A stretch of DNA of 64,000 nt, taken from the NCBI RefSeq assembly GCF_015776785.2, contig NZ_LFMD02000003.1:397798-461797 (forward strand), read 5' to 3'. Numbering within the stretch: the first letter of the stretch is position 1; each line of letters begins with the position of its first letter. This DNA is from Kitasatospora sp. SUK 42. GTDB lineage: Bacteria > Actinomycetota > Actinomycetes > Streptomycetales > Streptomycetaceae. Below are positions 25,159-32,892 of the stretch, piece after piece. A program made the translations under genes and the position numbers. Below the pieces are notes generated by a model. The model worked only from the letters and a program-made list of their open reading frames with translations, was not told the DNA's origin and did no database searches.

Positions 25159-25793
25159 CCACCGACATCGCCGGGGTGCGGATCCCCGACAGCAGGCTCG
25201 CCACCGAGGCCACCGAACTGGTCCGCGGGGCCACCACCGAGCTGCTCTACCACCACTCCCGCCGGGTCTACCTCTTCGGCGCCCTCCAGGGCGAACGCCG
25301 GGGCCTCGACTTCGACCCCGAACTGCTCTACCTGGCCGCGATGTTCCACGACCTCGGGCTGGGCCCGGAGCACCACGCCTCCGGCCGGCGGTTCGAGGTG
25401 GACGGCGCGGAGGCGGCGGCCGCGTTCCTGCGCGGGCACGGGGTGGACGCGCACCGGGTGCGCCTGGTGTGGGAGGCGATCGCGCTGCACACGACGCCCG
25501 GGATCCCGGAGTTCATGGAGCCGGAGATCGCGCTGACCACGGCCGGGGTGGAGCTGGACGTGCTCGGCATCGGGTACGCGGAGCTCGACCCGGCGGCCCG
25601 GGACGCGGTGGTCGCGGCCCACCCCCGCCCGGACTTCAAGCACGGCATCCTGCGGGCCTTCCACGCGGGCGTCTCGCCGAAGCCGCAGACCGCCTTCGGC
25701 AACGTCAAGGCGGACGTCCTGGCCCACTTCGACCCGGACTTCGTCCGGACCGACTTCGCCGAGACGATCCTCGGCTCCCCCTGGCCCGAATAG
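25155..25793 (+). CDS. HD-domain hydrolase
   Basis: 212 residues. The HD pattern is visible: YHHSRRVYLFG (first His), AAMFHDLGLG (His-Asp pair, about 58-67), then HHASGRRFEVDGAEAAAAFL and a later Asp. The layout is close to the cyanamide hydratase-like/HD groups, metal-dependent hydrolases or hydratases. It is co-translated with the GATase-like gene through ATGA, suggesting a joint pathway acting on a small nitrogen compound (inference). Its stop region carries a CCCGAA repeat run. Confidence 0.85.
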   Translation: MTTDIAGVRIPDSRLATEATELVRGATTELLYHHSRRVYLFGALQGERRGLDFDPELLYLAAMFHDLGLGPEHHASGRRFEVDGAEAAAAFLRGHGVDAHRVRLVWEAIALHTTPGIPEFMEPEIALTTAGVELDVLGIGYAELDPAARDAVVAAHPRPDFKHGILRAFHAGVSPKPQTAFGNVKADVLAHFDPDFVRTDFAETILGSPWPE

Positions 25794-25830
25794 GCCCGAA
25801 CCCCCGAACCCCCGGAACCCCCGAACCCCC
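25783..25830. repeat. CCCGAA-type repeats after the HD gene stop
   Basis: GGCCCGAA at 25783 and 25793 (period 10, the first containing the last codons), then CCCCCGAA-like units to 25830. These extend the gene end into the gap before the convergent GNAT gene. Confidence 0.7.
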
Positions 25831-25854
25831 TGCCGCCCCGACGCCCCCGCCGCC

Positions 25855-26439
25855 TCACATCGGCAGCGACCGCAGCCGCACCGGCCCCTCCGGCCAGGAC
25901 GCGCCCTCCGCCAGCGACCGCCACATGGTGCGCAGCGGCATCAGCGCGAGTCGGCCCTCCGGCTGTTCGACCGTCACCTCCTCGGCCACCTCCCGGAAGC
26001 CGAGCCCCCGGTAGAACGCGGCCAGCGGCGGGCGGCAGAACAGCAGCGCGTACCGGAAGCCGCTCGTGCGCCCGTGGTCGAGCGCGGCCCCGACCACGGT
26101 GTGCGCGAGGCCGGCGCCGCGCCGGTCGGGGGCGACGCAGACCCCGCCGACACCGATCGCCTCCAGGTCGGTACCCCCGACGGTGAGCGGGACCGGCAGC
26201 AGCCCGGTGTGCGCGATCAGCCGGCCGTCGGCGGCCCGGACGCCGAAGTGGGTCTCCTTGGAGCGGAATCTCAGCCCGGTGTAGGCGACTCCGTACGGGT
26301 CGTCGCCGGGGCCGAGGATCTCCCGCTGTTCGACCCGGCTGTACTGCGAGAGCCGCTCGACCACGGGCGGCCGGGGGGAGAGCCGCACCTCGGGATCCGG
26401 CTCGCCGGAGACCCGCGCATCAGAGAAACGATCATTCAT
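25855..26439 (-). CDS. GNAT-family acetyltransferase (aminoglycoside/NodA-like fold)
   Basis: 194 residues. After a 40-residue lead comes YTGLRFRSKETHFGVRAADGRLIAH, then IGVGGVCVAPDRRGAGLAHTVVG (acetyl-CoA motif, about 93-115) and a C-terminal motif AAFYRGLGFREVAEEV. The ATG at 26439 has GGGGGGA upstream. Resistance enzymes of the AAC class share this overall pattern, but similarity by eye is too weak to name an antibiotic. It is divergent from the histidine kinase gene across about 100 bp. Confidence 0.8.
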   Translation of the reverse strand: MNDRFSDARVSGEPDPEVRLSPRPPVVERLSQYSRVEQREILGPGDDPYGVAYTGLRFRSKETHFGVRAADGRLIAHTGLLPVPLTVGGTDLEAIGVGGVCVAPDRRGAGLAHTVVGAALDHGRTSGFRYALLFCRPPLAAFYRGLGFREVAEEVTVEQPEGRLALMPLRTMWRSLAEGASWPEGPVRLRSLPM

Positions 26440-26542
26440 CACGCATCCCCCCTTCCCCGCGCGTCCTGATCCAGTCCCTCCCGGACCAGCCGATCGGCCA
26501 GCCGATCCGAAGATCATCCCGGTGCCGCCCCGGTATGGAAAC

Positions 26543-27769
26543 ATGCCCCTCATGCGCCAGCCCACCGACCAGCAGGCCGCCGACCTCACCGCACCGCTGC
26601 CCGGTCCGCTGCTGAGCCTGCCCCGCCCGGTCCGGACCCTCGTGCCGACCGCCGTGGTGCTGCTGGTGCTCGTCCCGCTCGCCGCACACGACCCGGACTT
26701 CGGCCCGACCACCTCGCCACAGGTCAACGCGGGGCTGATGGCCCTCGGCGCCCTCGCCCTCGCCTTCCGCCGCCGCCACCCGACGGCGGTCGTCGCGGCC
26801 GCCCTGATCAGCGGTCAACTCCCGCTCGCGGTGGCGCTGCACGGACTGGCCGCACGGCGCGGCCCGACCGTGCCGCTGTACGTCCTGGCCGTGCTGGCCG
26901 AGCTGCGGCTGTTCGTCCCCTTCGACCTCGGGGACGTCAGCACCCCCTCCGCACTGGCCAATCTGATCGAGGACCCGCTGGTCTTCGGCGCCGTCCCGCT
27001 CGCCCTCGGTCTGACCGCCCACCAGCGCGCCCGTACCGTGAGCGTGCTCGCCGAGCGCAACCGGCTGCTGCTGGAGGCCCGGACCCACGCCGAGGAGCGC
27101 GCCGTGGTCGCCGAACGCGCCCGGCTCGCCCGGGAGATGCACGACGTGGTGTCCAACCGGGTCTCGCTGATCACCCTGCACGCCGGCGCCGGCCAGGTCG
27201 CGCAGGCGGACGACCCGGCCGCCGTACGGGAGACCCTCGGCCTGATCCGCACGCTCGGCCTCCAGGCGCTCACCGAACTGCGCGGCCTGCTCGGGGTGCT
27301 GACCCCGGCCTCCGACCAGGCACCCTCACTGCGCGGCCTGCCCACCCTGGTCGAGGAGTCCCGGCAGGCCGGACTGGCGGTGGGCCTGACCCTCACCGGA
27401 CCGGACGACGGCCTGCCCGCACCCGGACCGGCGGTGCAGTACGCGGCGTACCGGATCGTGCAGGAGGCGCTGACCAACGCCCACAAGCACGCCCCGGCGG
27501 CCGAGGTGGCCGTCACGGTCGAGGTCGCACCGGACGGGCTGCGCCTGGCGGTGGTCAACTCCCCCACCGGCGCGGACGGAAGCGGTGCGGACGGAACCGG
27601 CGCGGGCGGAACCGGCGCGGACGGCACGGGCTCCAGTCTGCCCTCCGGCGGTCGCGGCCTGGACGGGATGCGCACCCGTGCCGACGACCTCGGCGGCACC
27701 CTGGACGCCGGCCCGACGCCCGAGGGCGGCTTCGCCGTCCGGGCCCGGCTGCCGCTCAGCACCGTCTGA
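26543..27769 (+). CDS. Sensor histidine kinase (HisKA_3/NarL-type), orphan
   Basis: About 408 residues. Membrane helices lie within roughly residues 28-165; a coiled-coil linker leads to AERARLAREMHDVVSNRVSLI with the phosphoacceptor His (near 208), then HATPase features EALTNAHKHAP (N box) and GRGLDGMRTRADDLGG (G box). A Gly/Ala/Asp/Thr repeat (GADGSGADGTGAGGTGADGT) interrupts the ATPase domain between the boxes. This kinase class normally sits next to a LuxR-type response regulator, but here the next gene is convergent coaE and no regulator is present. A GTG at 26522 is an alternative start. Confidence 0.87.
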   Translation: MPLMRQPTDQQAADLTAPLPGPLLSLPRPVRTLVPTAVVLLVLVPLAAHDPDFGPTTSPQVNAGLMALGALALAFRRRHPTAVVAAALISGQLPLAVALHGLAARRGPTVPLYVLAVLAELRLFVPFDLGDVSTPSALANLIEDPLVFGAVPLALGLTAHQRARTVSVLAERNRLLLEARTHAEERAVVAERARLAREMHDVVSNRVSLITLHAGAGQVAQADDPAAVRETLGLIRTLGLQALTELRGLLGVLTPASDQAPSLRGLPTLVEESRQAGLAVGLTLTGPDDGLPAPGPAVQYAAYRIVQEALTNAHKHAPAAEVAVTVEVAPDGLRLAVVNSPTGADGSGADGTGAGGTGADGTGSSLPSGGRGLDGMRTRADDLGGTLDAGPTPEGGFAVRARLPLSTV

Positions 27770-27970
27770 GACGCACGTCTGACCAAAGCGCGCCCCCGAT
27801 TGGGACGCACGTCCGTCTGAAACGGACGTGCGTCCCAAGAGCGCCGCCGCCTCGTGAACGATTACCCGAGACGAACGTGCGTCCACCCGAGACGCCTGGC
27901 CGCCTGGGGCGCACGTACGTCCGAAACGGACGACCGTCTCACGAACGACCGTCTCACACGAACGTCCGTC
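27770..27970. repeat. Repeat-filled gap between histidine kinase and coaE
   Basis: About 200 bp packed with variants of TGAGACGGACGT. On the minus strand the coaE stop starts three tandem units: TGAGACGGACGTTCG (27973-27959), TGAGACGGTCGTTCG (27956-27942) and TGAGACGGTCGTCCG (27941-27927). On the plus strand the kinase stop begins TGAGACGCACGTCTGA. Two hairpins (27800-27838 and 27918-27932) are built from the same words. Confidence 0.85.
27800..27838. terminator. Bidirectional hairpin between histidine kinase and coaE
   Basis: Perfect 17-bp stem TTGGGACGCACGTCCGT / ACGGACGTGCGTCCCAA with loop CTGAA, placed between two convergent genes. Confidence 0.8.
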
Positions 27971-28570
27971 TCAGGCCGCGGCCCGCTCGGCCAGCTCGGC
28001 CCACACCTCGTCGACCCGCGCCGTGAGCGCCTCCAGCGGCCCCCCGTTGTCGATCACCAGGTCCGCGATCGCCAACCGGTCCGCCCGCGTGGCCTGTGCG
28101 GCCATCCGGGAGCGGGCCTCCTCCTCGGCCATCCCGCGCAGCCGGACCAGCCGCTCCAGCCGCACCTCGTCGGCCGCGTCGACGACCACGACCAGGTCGA
28201 ACAGCGGCGCCAGCCCGTTCTCGGCGAGCAGCGGCACGTCGTGCACCACGACCGCGTCCGGCGCGGCCGCCGCCTCCAGTTCGGCGGAGCGGGCGCGCAC
28301 CAGCGGGTGGACGATCGCGTTCAGCGCCTTCAGCCGCTCCGGGTCGGCGAAGACGATCGCCCCGAGGGCCGGGCGGTCCAGCGTGCCGTCCTCCCGCAGC
28401 ACCTGCGGGCCGAACTCGGCGATCACGGCCGCCAGACCGTCCGTCCCGGGGGCGACCACCTCGCGGGCGATCACGTCGGAGTCCACGATCACCGCGCCGC
28501 GCGCGGCGAACAGCCGGGACACCTCGCTCTTGCCCGCGCCGATGCCGCCCGTCAGTCCGATCTTCAGCAT
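27971..28570 (-). CDS. coaE: Dephospho-CoA kinase
   Basis: Phosphorylates the 3'-hydroxyl of dephospho-CoA, the last step of coenzyme A synthesis. 199 residues, normal for the short bacterial form; some actinobacteria carry a C-terminal UPF0157 fusion that is absent here. It opens with [19 protein letters not shown] (P-loop at 8-15), then [13 protein letters not shown] (the acceptor-site Asp), [33 protein letters not shown] and [12 protein letters not shown] (lid). Its position close to rpsA matches the streptomycete core order. The stop codon begins a tandem repeat run. Confidence 0.96.
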   Translation of the reverse strand: MLKIGLTGGIGAGKSEVSRLFAARGAVIVDSDVIAREVVAPGTDGLAAVIAEFGPQVLREDGTLDRPALGAIVFADPERLKALNAIVHPLVRARSAELEAAAAPDAVVVHDVPLLAENGLAPLFDLVVVVDAADEVRLERLVRLRGMAEEEARSRMAAQATRADRLAIADLVIDNGGPLEALTARVDEVWAELAERAAA

Positions 28571-28620
28571 GGCGTCAGGCTACCGGCGCGGCACCGGAAG
28601 CGTGAGCCCGGCTCCCGATG

Positions 28621-28655
28621 CACCGCCACCGCCACCGCCGCCACCACCGCCACCG
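28621..28655. repeat. CCACCG microsatellite-like repeat
   Basis: A run of CCACCG/CCGCCA triplets fills the gap between the coaE start and the end of the MBL-fold gene. Confidence 0.8.
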
Positions 28656-28662
28656 GGACCGG

Positions 28663-29304
28663 TCAGTCCAGCTCGATGCCCTCGCCCTCGCCGAGCACGT
28701 TCAGCCCGATGCCGGCGCCCAACCCCTCCGGCCCGGCCAGCCGGGTGTACACGGAGAGCCCGATCGGGCTGAGCACCGCCTCGTGCACCGGCACGGCTTG
28801 GCGCGGCCGCGCCTCGCGGAGGTAGTCGACCGTCTCGGAGATCTTGCTCCACGGCGCCGTGAGCGGCAGCAGCAGGGTGTCCACGGCGTGCGGCGGCAGG
28901 GTGAAGGAGTCGCCGGGGTGGAAGACCCGGCCGTCGAAGAGGAAACCGACGTTCTTCACCAGCGGAATGTCCGGGTGGATCTCGGCGTGCCACTCGCCGT
29001 GCGCCGAGACAGCGATCCCGCCGACCTCGAAGGCGTCGCCCTCGCCGACCGCGGTGACCCGCTGCCCGACGCCCTCCAGCTGGGCGGCTACGGCACTGTT
29101 GGTCCACACCCGCAGTGCCGGGTCGGCCTCCAGCGCGGCGCGCAGCCGGGACTCCTCGAAGTGGTCCATGTGCTCGTGGGTGATCAGGACGGCGTCGGCC
29201 CCGGCCATGGCGGCGGGGTCGGTGAACATCCCGGGGTCGACGACGACGGTGGTGCCGCCGTGCTCGATGCGTACGCAGGCGTGTCCGAACTTGGTGATTC
29301 GCAT
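28663..29304 (-). CDS. MBL-fold metal-dependent hydrolase
   Basis: 213 residues with the zinc-binding metallo-beta-lactamase signature THEHMDH (about 46-52), further ligand candidates His (FHPGDSF, about 130) and VPVHEAVL near 180. The opening MRITKFGHACVRIEHGGTTVVVDPG is typical of the UlaG/YtnP-like group. Substrate unknown; related proteins cleave phosphodiester or lactone bonds. It is divergent from a MarR gene, with a double palindromic operator covering its TACTGT -10, so control by that MarR protein is likely. Confidence 0.88.
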   Translation of the reverse strand: MRITKFGHACVRIEHGGTTVVVDPGMFTDPAAMAGADAVLITHEHMDHFEESRLRAALEADPALRVWTNSAVAAQLEGVGQRVTAVGEGDAFEVGGIAVSAHGEWHAEIHPDIPLVKNVGFLFDGRVFHPGDSFTLPPHAVDTLLLPLTAPWSKISETVDYLREARPRQAVPVHEAVLSPIGLSVYTRLAGPEGLGAGIGLNVLGEGEGIELD

Positions 29305-29314
29305 GTTCGGAACA

Positions 29315-29344
29315 GTACAGCAAGGCTGTACAGCATTGCTGTAC
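29315..29344. promoter_or_regulatory. Overlapping double palindrome, probable MarR operator
   Basis: Two perfect 17-bp palindromes, GTACAGC-AAG-GCTGTAC (29315-29331) and GTACAGC-ATT-GCTGTAC (29328-29344), share the central GTAC. They lie in the 62-bp gap between the MBL-fold gene and the MarR gene and overlap the leftward -10 (TACTGT). Confidence 0.8.
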
Positions 29345-29366
29345 ATATTGCCGATAGACTTCCCCC

Positions 29367-29843
29367 ATGCCCAGCAAAGCCCCGCACCCGAAGATCCCGC
29401 ACCCGAACACCCCGCACCCGAACGCCCCACGCCCCGACACCCTGGAGCTCGCCGCCGACCTGCGCGCCGCCCTCGGCAGCCTGGTCCGCGCCCTGCGGGA
29501 CGGCGACGACCTGCCGCCGAACCAGGCCGCCGTCCTCGGCCTGCTGGTGCGCGACGCACGCTCCTACACCGTCGCCGAACTCGCCGACCGCCGGCGCGTG
29601 CGCCACCAGTCGATGGCCCGCACCGTCGCCCTGATGACCGAGGCCGGACTGGTCGCCCAGCAGCCCCACCCCACCGACGGCCGCAAGCAGCTGATCACCG
29701 CCACCGAGGCCGGCCGCACCGCCCTGCTCGACCAGCGCGCCCGCCGGGAACACCACATAGCCGGCGCCATCGAGTCCCGCCTCAGCCCCACCGAGCAGGG
29801 CCAACTCCGCGCCGCCGTCGCCCTCCTGGACCGCCTGTCGTGA
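29367..29843 (+). CDS. MarR-family transcriptional regulator
   Basis: 158 residues. An unusual His/Pro-rich lead with repeats (APHPKIPHPNTPHPNAPRPD, residues 5-24) is followed by a MarR winged helix domain: LPPNQAAVLGLLVRDARSYTVAELA, RRVRHQSMARTVALMTEAGLV (recognition helix) and the wing HPTDGRKQLITATEAGR. TAGACT sits six bases before the ATG, so the transcript is probably leaderless. The double palindrome at 29315-29344 is its likely binding site, giving autoregulation and repression of the divergent MBL-fold gene. It is followed closely by a P-loop kinase gene. Confidence 0.9.
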   Translation: MPSKAPHPKIPHPNTPHPNAPRPDTLELAADLRAALGSLVRALRDGDDLPPNQAAVLGLLVRDARSYTVAELADRRRVRHQSMARTVALMTEAGLVAQQPHPTDGRKQLITATEAGRTALLDQRARREHHIAGAIESRLSPTEQGQLRAAVALLDRLS

Positions 29844-29871
29844 AGCCGCGACGGTAGGGCAGGATGGGCCG

Positions 29872-30378
29872 GTGCTGATCGTCCTCAGCGGCCTGCCCGC
29901 CACCGGCAAGACCACCCTGGCCCGTTCCCTGGCCCACCGCACCGGCGCCGTCCACCTGCGCGTCGACACCATCGAGCAGGCGGTGCTGCGCTCCGGCGTC
30001 CTCGCCCCGCCGCTCGGCCCGGTCGGCTACGCCGTCGCCTACGCGCTGGCCGAGGAGCACCTGCGCCAGGGCCTCACCGTGATCGCCGAGTCGGTCAACC
30101 CGCTGGCCGTCACCCGGACCGCCTGGCGCGAGGTCGCCGTACGGGCCGGCGCCCGCTGCCTGGAGGCCGAGACGGTCTGCTCCGACCCCGTCGAGCACCG
30201 CCGCCGGGCCGAGCACCGCACCGTCGACGTCCCCGGCCTCGAACTCCCGGACTGGACGGCCATCACGACCCGCGAGTACGAACCCTGGGACCGCGAGCAC
30301 CTGGTGCTCGACACCGCCGGCCGCCCGGTCGAGGACTGCGCCGCCGAGCTGTACGCCGCCGTCACCCGGGCCGTCTAG
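29872..30378 (+). CDS. P-loop kinase (AAA_33-type, small-molecule or antibiotic kinase-like)
   Basis: 168 residues. Walker A is LSGLPATGKTTLARSLA (about 5-21), followed by VHLRVDTIEQAVL and VIAESVNPLAVTRTAWREVA. The fold is that of AAA_33/Zeta-like kinases, including adenylylsulfate and gluconate kinases; the actual substrate cannot be told. GTG start 28 bp after the MarR gene, so probably co-transcribed. Its TAG stop shares CTAG with the stop of the convergent MMPL gene. Confidence 0.83.
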   Translation: MLIVLSGLPATGKTTLARSLAHRTGAVHLRVDTIEQAVLRSGVLAPPLGPVGYAVAYALAEEHLRQGLTVIAESVNPLAVTRTAWREVAVRAGARCLEAETVCSDPVEHRRRAEHRTVDVPGLELPDWTAITTREYEPWDREHLVLDTAGRPVEDCAAELYAAVTRAV

Positions 30379-32594
30379 ACCTTCACCAGTTCGACCTTCA
30401 CCGGCTCCTCGGCCGCAGCACCCCGCGGCACCGGAACCGCCGCGGGCTCCAGCGTGGGCAGTTCGACGTGCTCGCTCAGCCCGAAACGCCGGTGCAGGCG
30501 CCGCAGCGGGGCCGGGGCCCACCAGTTGAACTCGCCGAACAGGCTCATCGCGGCCGGCACCAGCAGGCAGCGCACCAGGGTGGCGTCCACCGCGACGGCG
30601 ACGGCCAGCGCGATGCCCATCTGCTTGACCATGAGCATGTCCCCGAGCGCGAAGCCCGCGAAGACGATCACCATCAGCAGCGCCGCCGAGGTGATGATCC
30701 GACCGCTGCGCTGGACGCCCAGCTCCACCGCCCGGACGCAGCCGTGCCCGCGCTCGGTCAGTTCCTTGATCCGGGCGAGCAGGAACACCTCGTAGTCCAT
30801 CGACAGCCCGAAGGCGAAGGCGAAGACCAGCACCGGGATGAAGGTCTCCAGCCCGCCGGTCGGGCTGAAGCCGAGCAGCCCGCTGAAGTAGCCGTCCTGG
30901 AACACCAGGGTCAGCGCGCCGAGCGAGGCGCCCAGTGAGAGCAGGTTCATCAGCAGCGCCTTGACCGGCATCACCACCGAGCCGGTCATCAGGAACAGCA
31001 GCACCAGCGTCCCGGCCGCGACCAGGCCGAGCGCCCACGGCCCGCGTGAGAGCAGCTCGTCCTGGAAGTCCACCACCGAGGCCGCGCCGCCGGTGACGTA
31101 GGTCTTCAGCCCGCCCCGGTCGGCCCGCAGTTCGTCGACCACCCATTTGGCACCGGCGCCCTGCGGGTCCCCGTGCACCAGCACGTCCACCGTCGACACC
31201 GTGTCGCTCACCGGGGTCACCGCCCGCACGGCGCTCACCCCGGGCAGCCCGGCGACCACCGTGTCCGCGTACGCCTGCGCGGCCGGCGCCCCGGCCTCGA
31301 CCACCACCGTGATCGGCGCGGGCGCGGCCTGCGGGAAGCGGTGGTCGACGGCGTCGGCGACCTGCCGCCCGGCCGAGGAGGCGGGCAGGACGGCGGCGCC
31401 GGAGCTGCGCATCTCGGCGTGGAAGAACGGCGCCCCGGCCGCCATCAGCAGCACCACCGAGCCGAGCGTGACCGCCACCGCCCGCTTGCGCACCCGGCGG
31501 ACGGTCCGGCTGAAGAAGCCCTCGTCCGCGACGGGCGTGGCGGGCGCCTTGATCCGCGAGCCGGCGAAGCCGAGCAGCGCGGGGATCAGGGTCAGCGCGG
31601 CGGCGACCGCGATCACCACCACGCTCACCCCTGCCGCGGCGACCGCGCCCAGCACCGGGCTGGTGAAGACGAACAGGCCGGACAGCGCGACGGCGACGGT
31701 CAGTCCGGAGAAGGCGACGGTGCGCCCGGCGGTCGCCGCGGTGCGCTCGACGGCGGCGGCGATGCCCGCGCCGTGGCCGCGCTCCTCGCGGAAACGATTC
31801 ACCATGAGCAGTGCGTAGTCGATCGAGAGCCCGAGCCCGAGCACGGTGGCGATCGGCAGCACGCTGGTGTCGATGTCCATGATCCGGCTGAATCCGAACA
31901 TCGCCAGCAGTGCCCCGCCCACCGAGGCGACGGCCCCGATCACCGGCAGCGAGGCCGCGGCCAGCCCGCCGAAGACCAGCACCATGACGACCAGGGTGAG
32001 CGGCAGGGTCACCATCTCGCCGAAGCGGGTGTCCTGCTCGGTCTGCTTCTTGACCTCCTGCTGGAGCACGAGGTCCCCGCCGACGGTGACGTGCGCCCCG
32101 CCCGTCCCGTTCAGTGCGGCGAGCCGGTGGGTCACGGCGTCGGTCTGCGCGGAGCTCGCGGTGTCGGCCATCCGTACGGTGATCAGACTGGCCGTCCCGT
32201 CACCGGCCCGCAGCGCGGCCGCACCCGGTCCGGGGCCGTACGCGTCCTGGGCGGACGAGACCCCGGGCAGGGCGGCGAGTTCGGCGGTGGCCTGCTCCAC
32301 GGCGGTGCGCACGGCCGGATCGTCCACCGGCCTGCCGTCCACCAGGGCCGTCACGGTCCCCTTGACCGGATCGGCCGCAGCGACCACCGCCGTGCCCCGG
32401 TCGGCCTCGGCGGTGGCGGAGGAGGCCCCGGCCACCGAGCCCTCGAAGACCCGGCCCCCGATCAGCACCCCGACGACCAGGACGACGGCCCAGAAGCCGA
32501 GCACCCAGCGGCGGTGGCGGAAGCAGAACCGGCCTGTCGCGGCCAGCCGGCCGCCGACCACTGCGGTGGGGGCGGCGGAGGAGGGGTTGCGCAT
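30375..32594 (-). CDS. MMPL/RND-family membrane transporter
   Basis: 739 residues in two homologous halves. Each has one TM helix, an extracytoplasmic loop domain, then about five TM helices. The half-site signatures GLGLSIDYALLMVNRFREE (near 255) and AFGLSMDYEVFLLARIKE (near 605) carry the Asp-Tyr pairs that relay protons. In actinomycetes such proteins export lipids or other hydrophobic compounds using the proton gradient. The C-terminus has a small repeat (VKVELVKV). No TetR or lipid-synthesis gene is adjacent, so the cargo is unknown. Confidence 0.92.
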   Translation of the reverse strand: MRNPSSAAPTAVVGGRLAATGRFCFRHRRWVLGFWAVVLVVGVLIGGRVFEGSVAGASSATAEADRGTAVVAAADPVKGTVTALVDGRPVDDPAVRTAVEQATAELAALPGVSSAQDAYGPGPGAAALRAGDGTASLITVRMADTASSAQTDAVTHRLAALNGTGGAHVTVGGDLVLQQEVKKQTEQDTRFGEMVTLPLTLVVMVLVFGGLAAASLPVIGAVASVGGALLAMFGFSRIMDIDTSVLPIATVLGLGLSIDYALLMVNRFREERGHGAGIAAAVERTAATAGRTVAFSGLTVAVALSGLFVFTSPVLGAVAAAGVSVVVIAVAAALTLIPALLGFAGSRIKAPATPVADEGFFSRTVRRVRKRAVAVTLGSVVLLMAAGAPFFHAEMRSSGAAVLPASSAGRQVADAVDHRFPQAAPAPITVVVEAGAPAAQAYADTVVAGLPGVSAVRAVTPVSDTVSTVDVLVHGDPQGAGAKWVVDELRADRGGLKTYVTGGAASVVDFQDELLSRGPWALGLVAAGTLVLLFLMTGSVVMPVKALLMNLLSLGASLGALTLVFQDGYFSGLLGFSPTGGLETFIPVLVFAFAFGLSMDYEVFLLARIKELTERGHGCVRAVELGVQRSGRIITSAALLMVIVFAGFALGDMLMVKQMGIALAVAVAVDATLVRCLLVPAAMSLFGEFNWWAPAPLRRLHRRFGLSEHVELPTLEPAAVPVPRGAAAEEPVKVELVKV
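30378..30402. repeat. 15-bp period repeat at the MMPL stop
   Basis: GACCTTCACC at 30378 and 30393 encodes the two Val-Lys-Val copies just before the minus-strand stop. Confidence 0.6.
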
Positions 32595-32825
32595 GGAGGA
32601 GCCTTTCGGGCAGCTCCCCTCAATGTAGGCGTAACCCGAACTTCGTCCTATAGCAGGGCAATGAGCGGCATCTCACATTTTCCTTCACATGAAGGACACA
32701 TAAGTAAAAGCGGAAAACGAAGCGGGAAAACGGTGGCGAAAGCCACCGGAAAACCACCCGAAAACCACTTGGAAACCTCCCGGAACCACCCGGAACCGCC
32801 GGGAACCGCCGGGAACGGAAAAACG
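32595..32825. other. A-rich repetitive intergenic island with GNRA hairpin
   Basis: Between the MMPL start and the rpsA terminator. From 32690 to 32820 the sequence is a degenerate repeat of about 11 bp around CCGGAAAACCAC, far richer in A than its surroundings on this strand. It includes the hairpin CGGTGGC-GAAA-GCCACCG (32731-32748), a GNRA tetraloop if transcribed rightward. No gene is recognised. The MMPL promoter must lie near 32600-32650. Confidence 0.5.
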
Positions 32826-32861
32826 AATGGGCCCCACCCGGAAATCCGGGTGGGGCCCATT
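32826..32861 (-). terminator. Intrinsic terminator of rpsA
   Basis: A perfect 17-bp arm pair AATGGGCCCCACCCGGA / TCCGGGTGGGGCCCATT. In the rpsA direction it is followed by CGTTTTT, so it is a classical stem plus T-tract terminator, rare in this genome type. Confidence 0.9.
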
Positions 32862-32892
32862 CCCTAGCTGTCAGCTAGCGGGGGCGAGAGCC

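Noticed and set aside
27770..27970. CRISPR array
   Set aside because: Repeats are 15 bp, irregular and partly inverted, without uniform spacers or cas genes.
30375..30378. Gene overlap here as an annotation error
   Set aside because: Both coding frames are well supported up to the shared CTAG, so the overlap is real.
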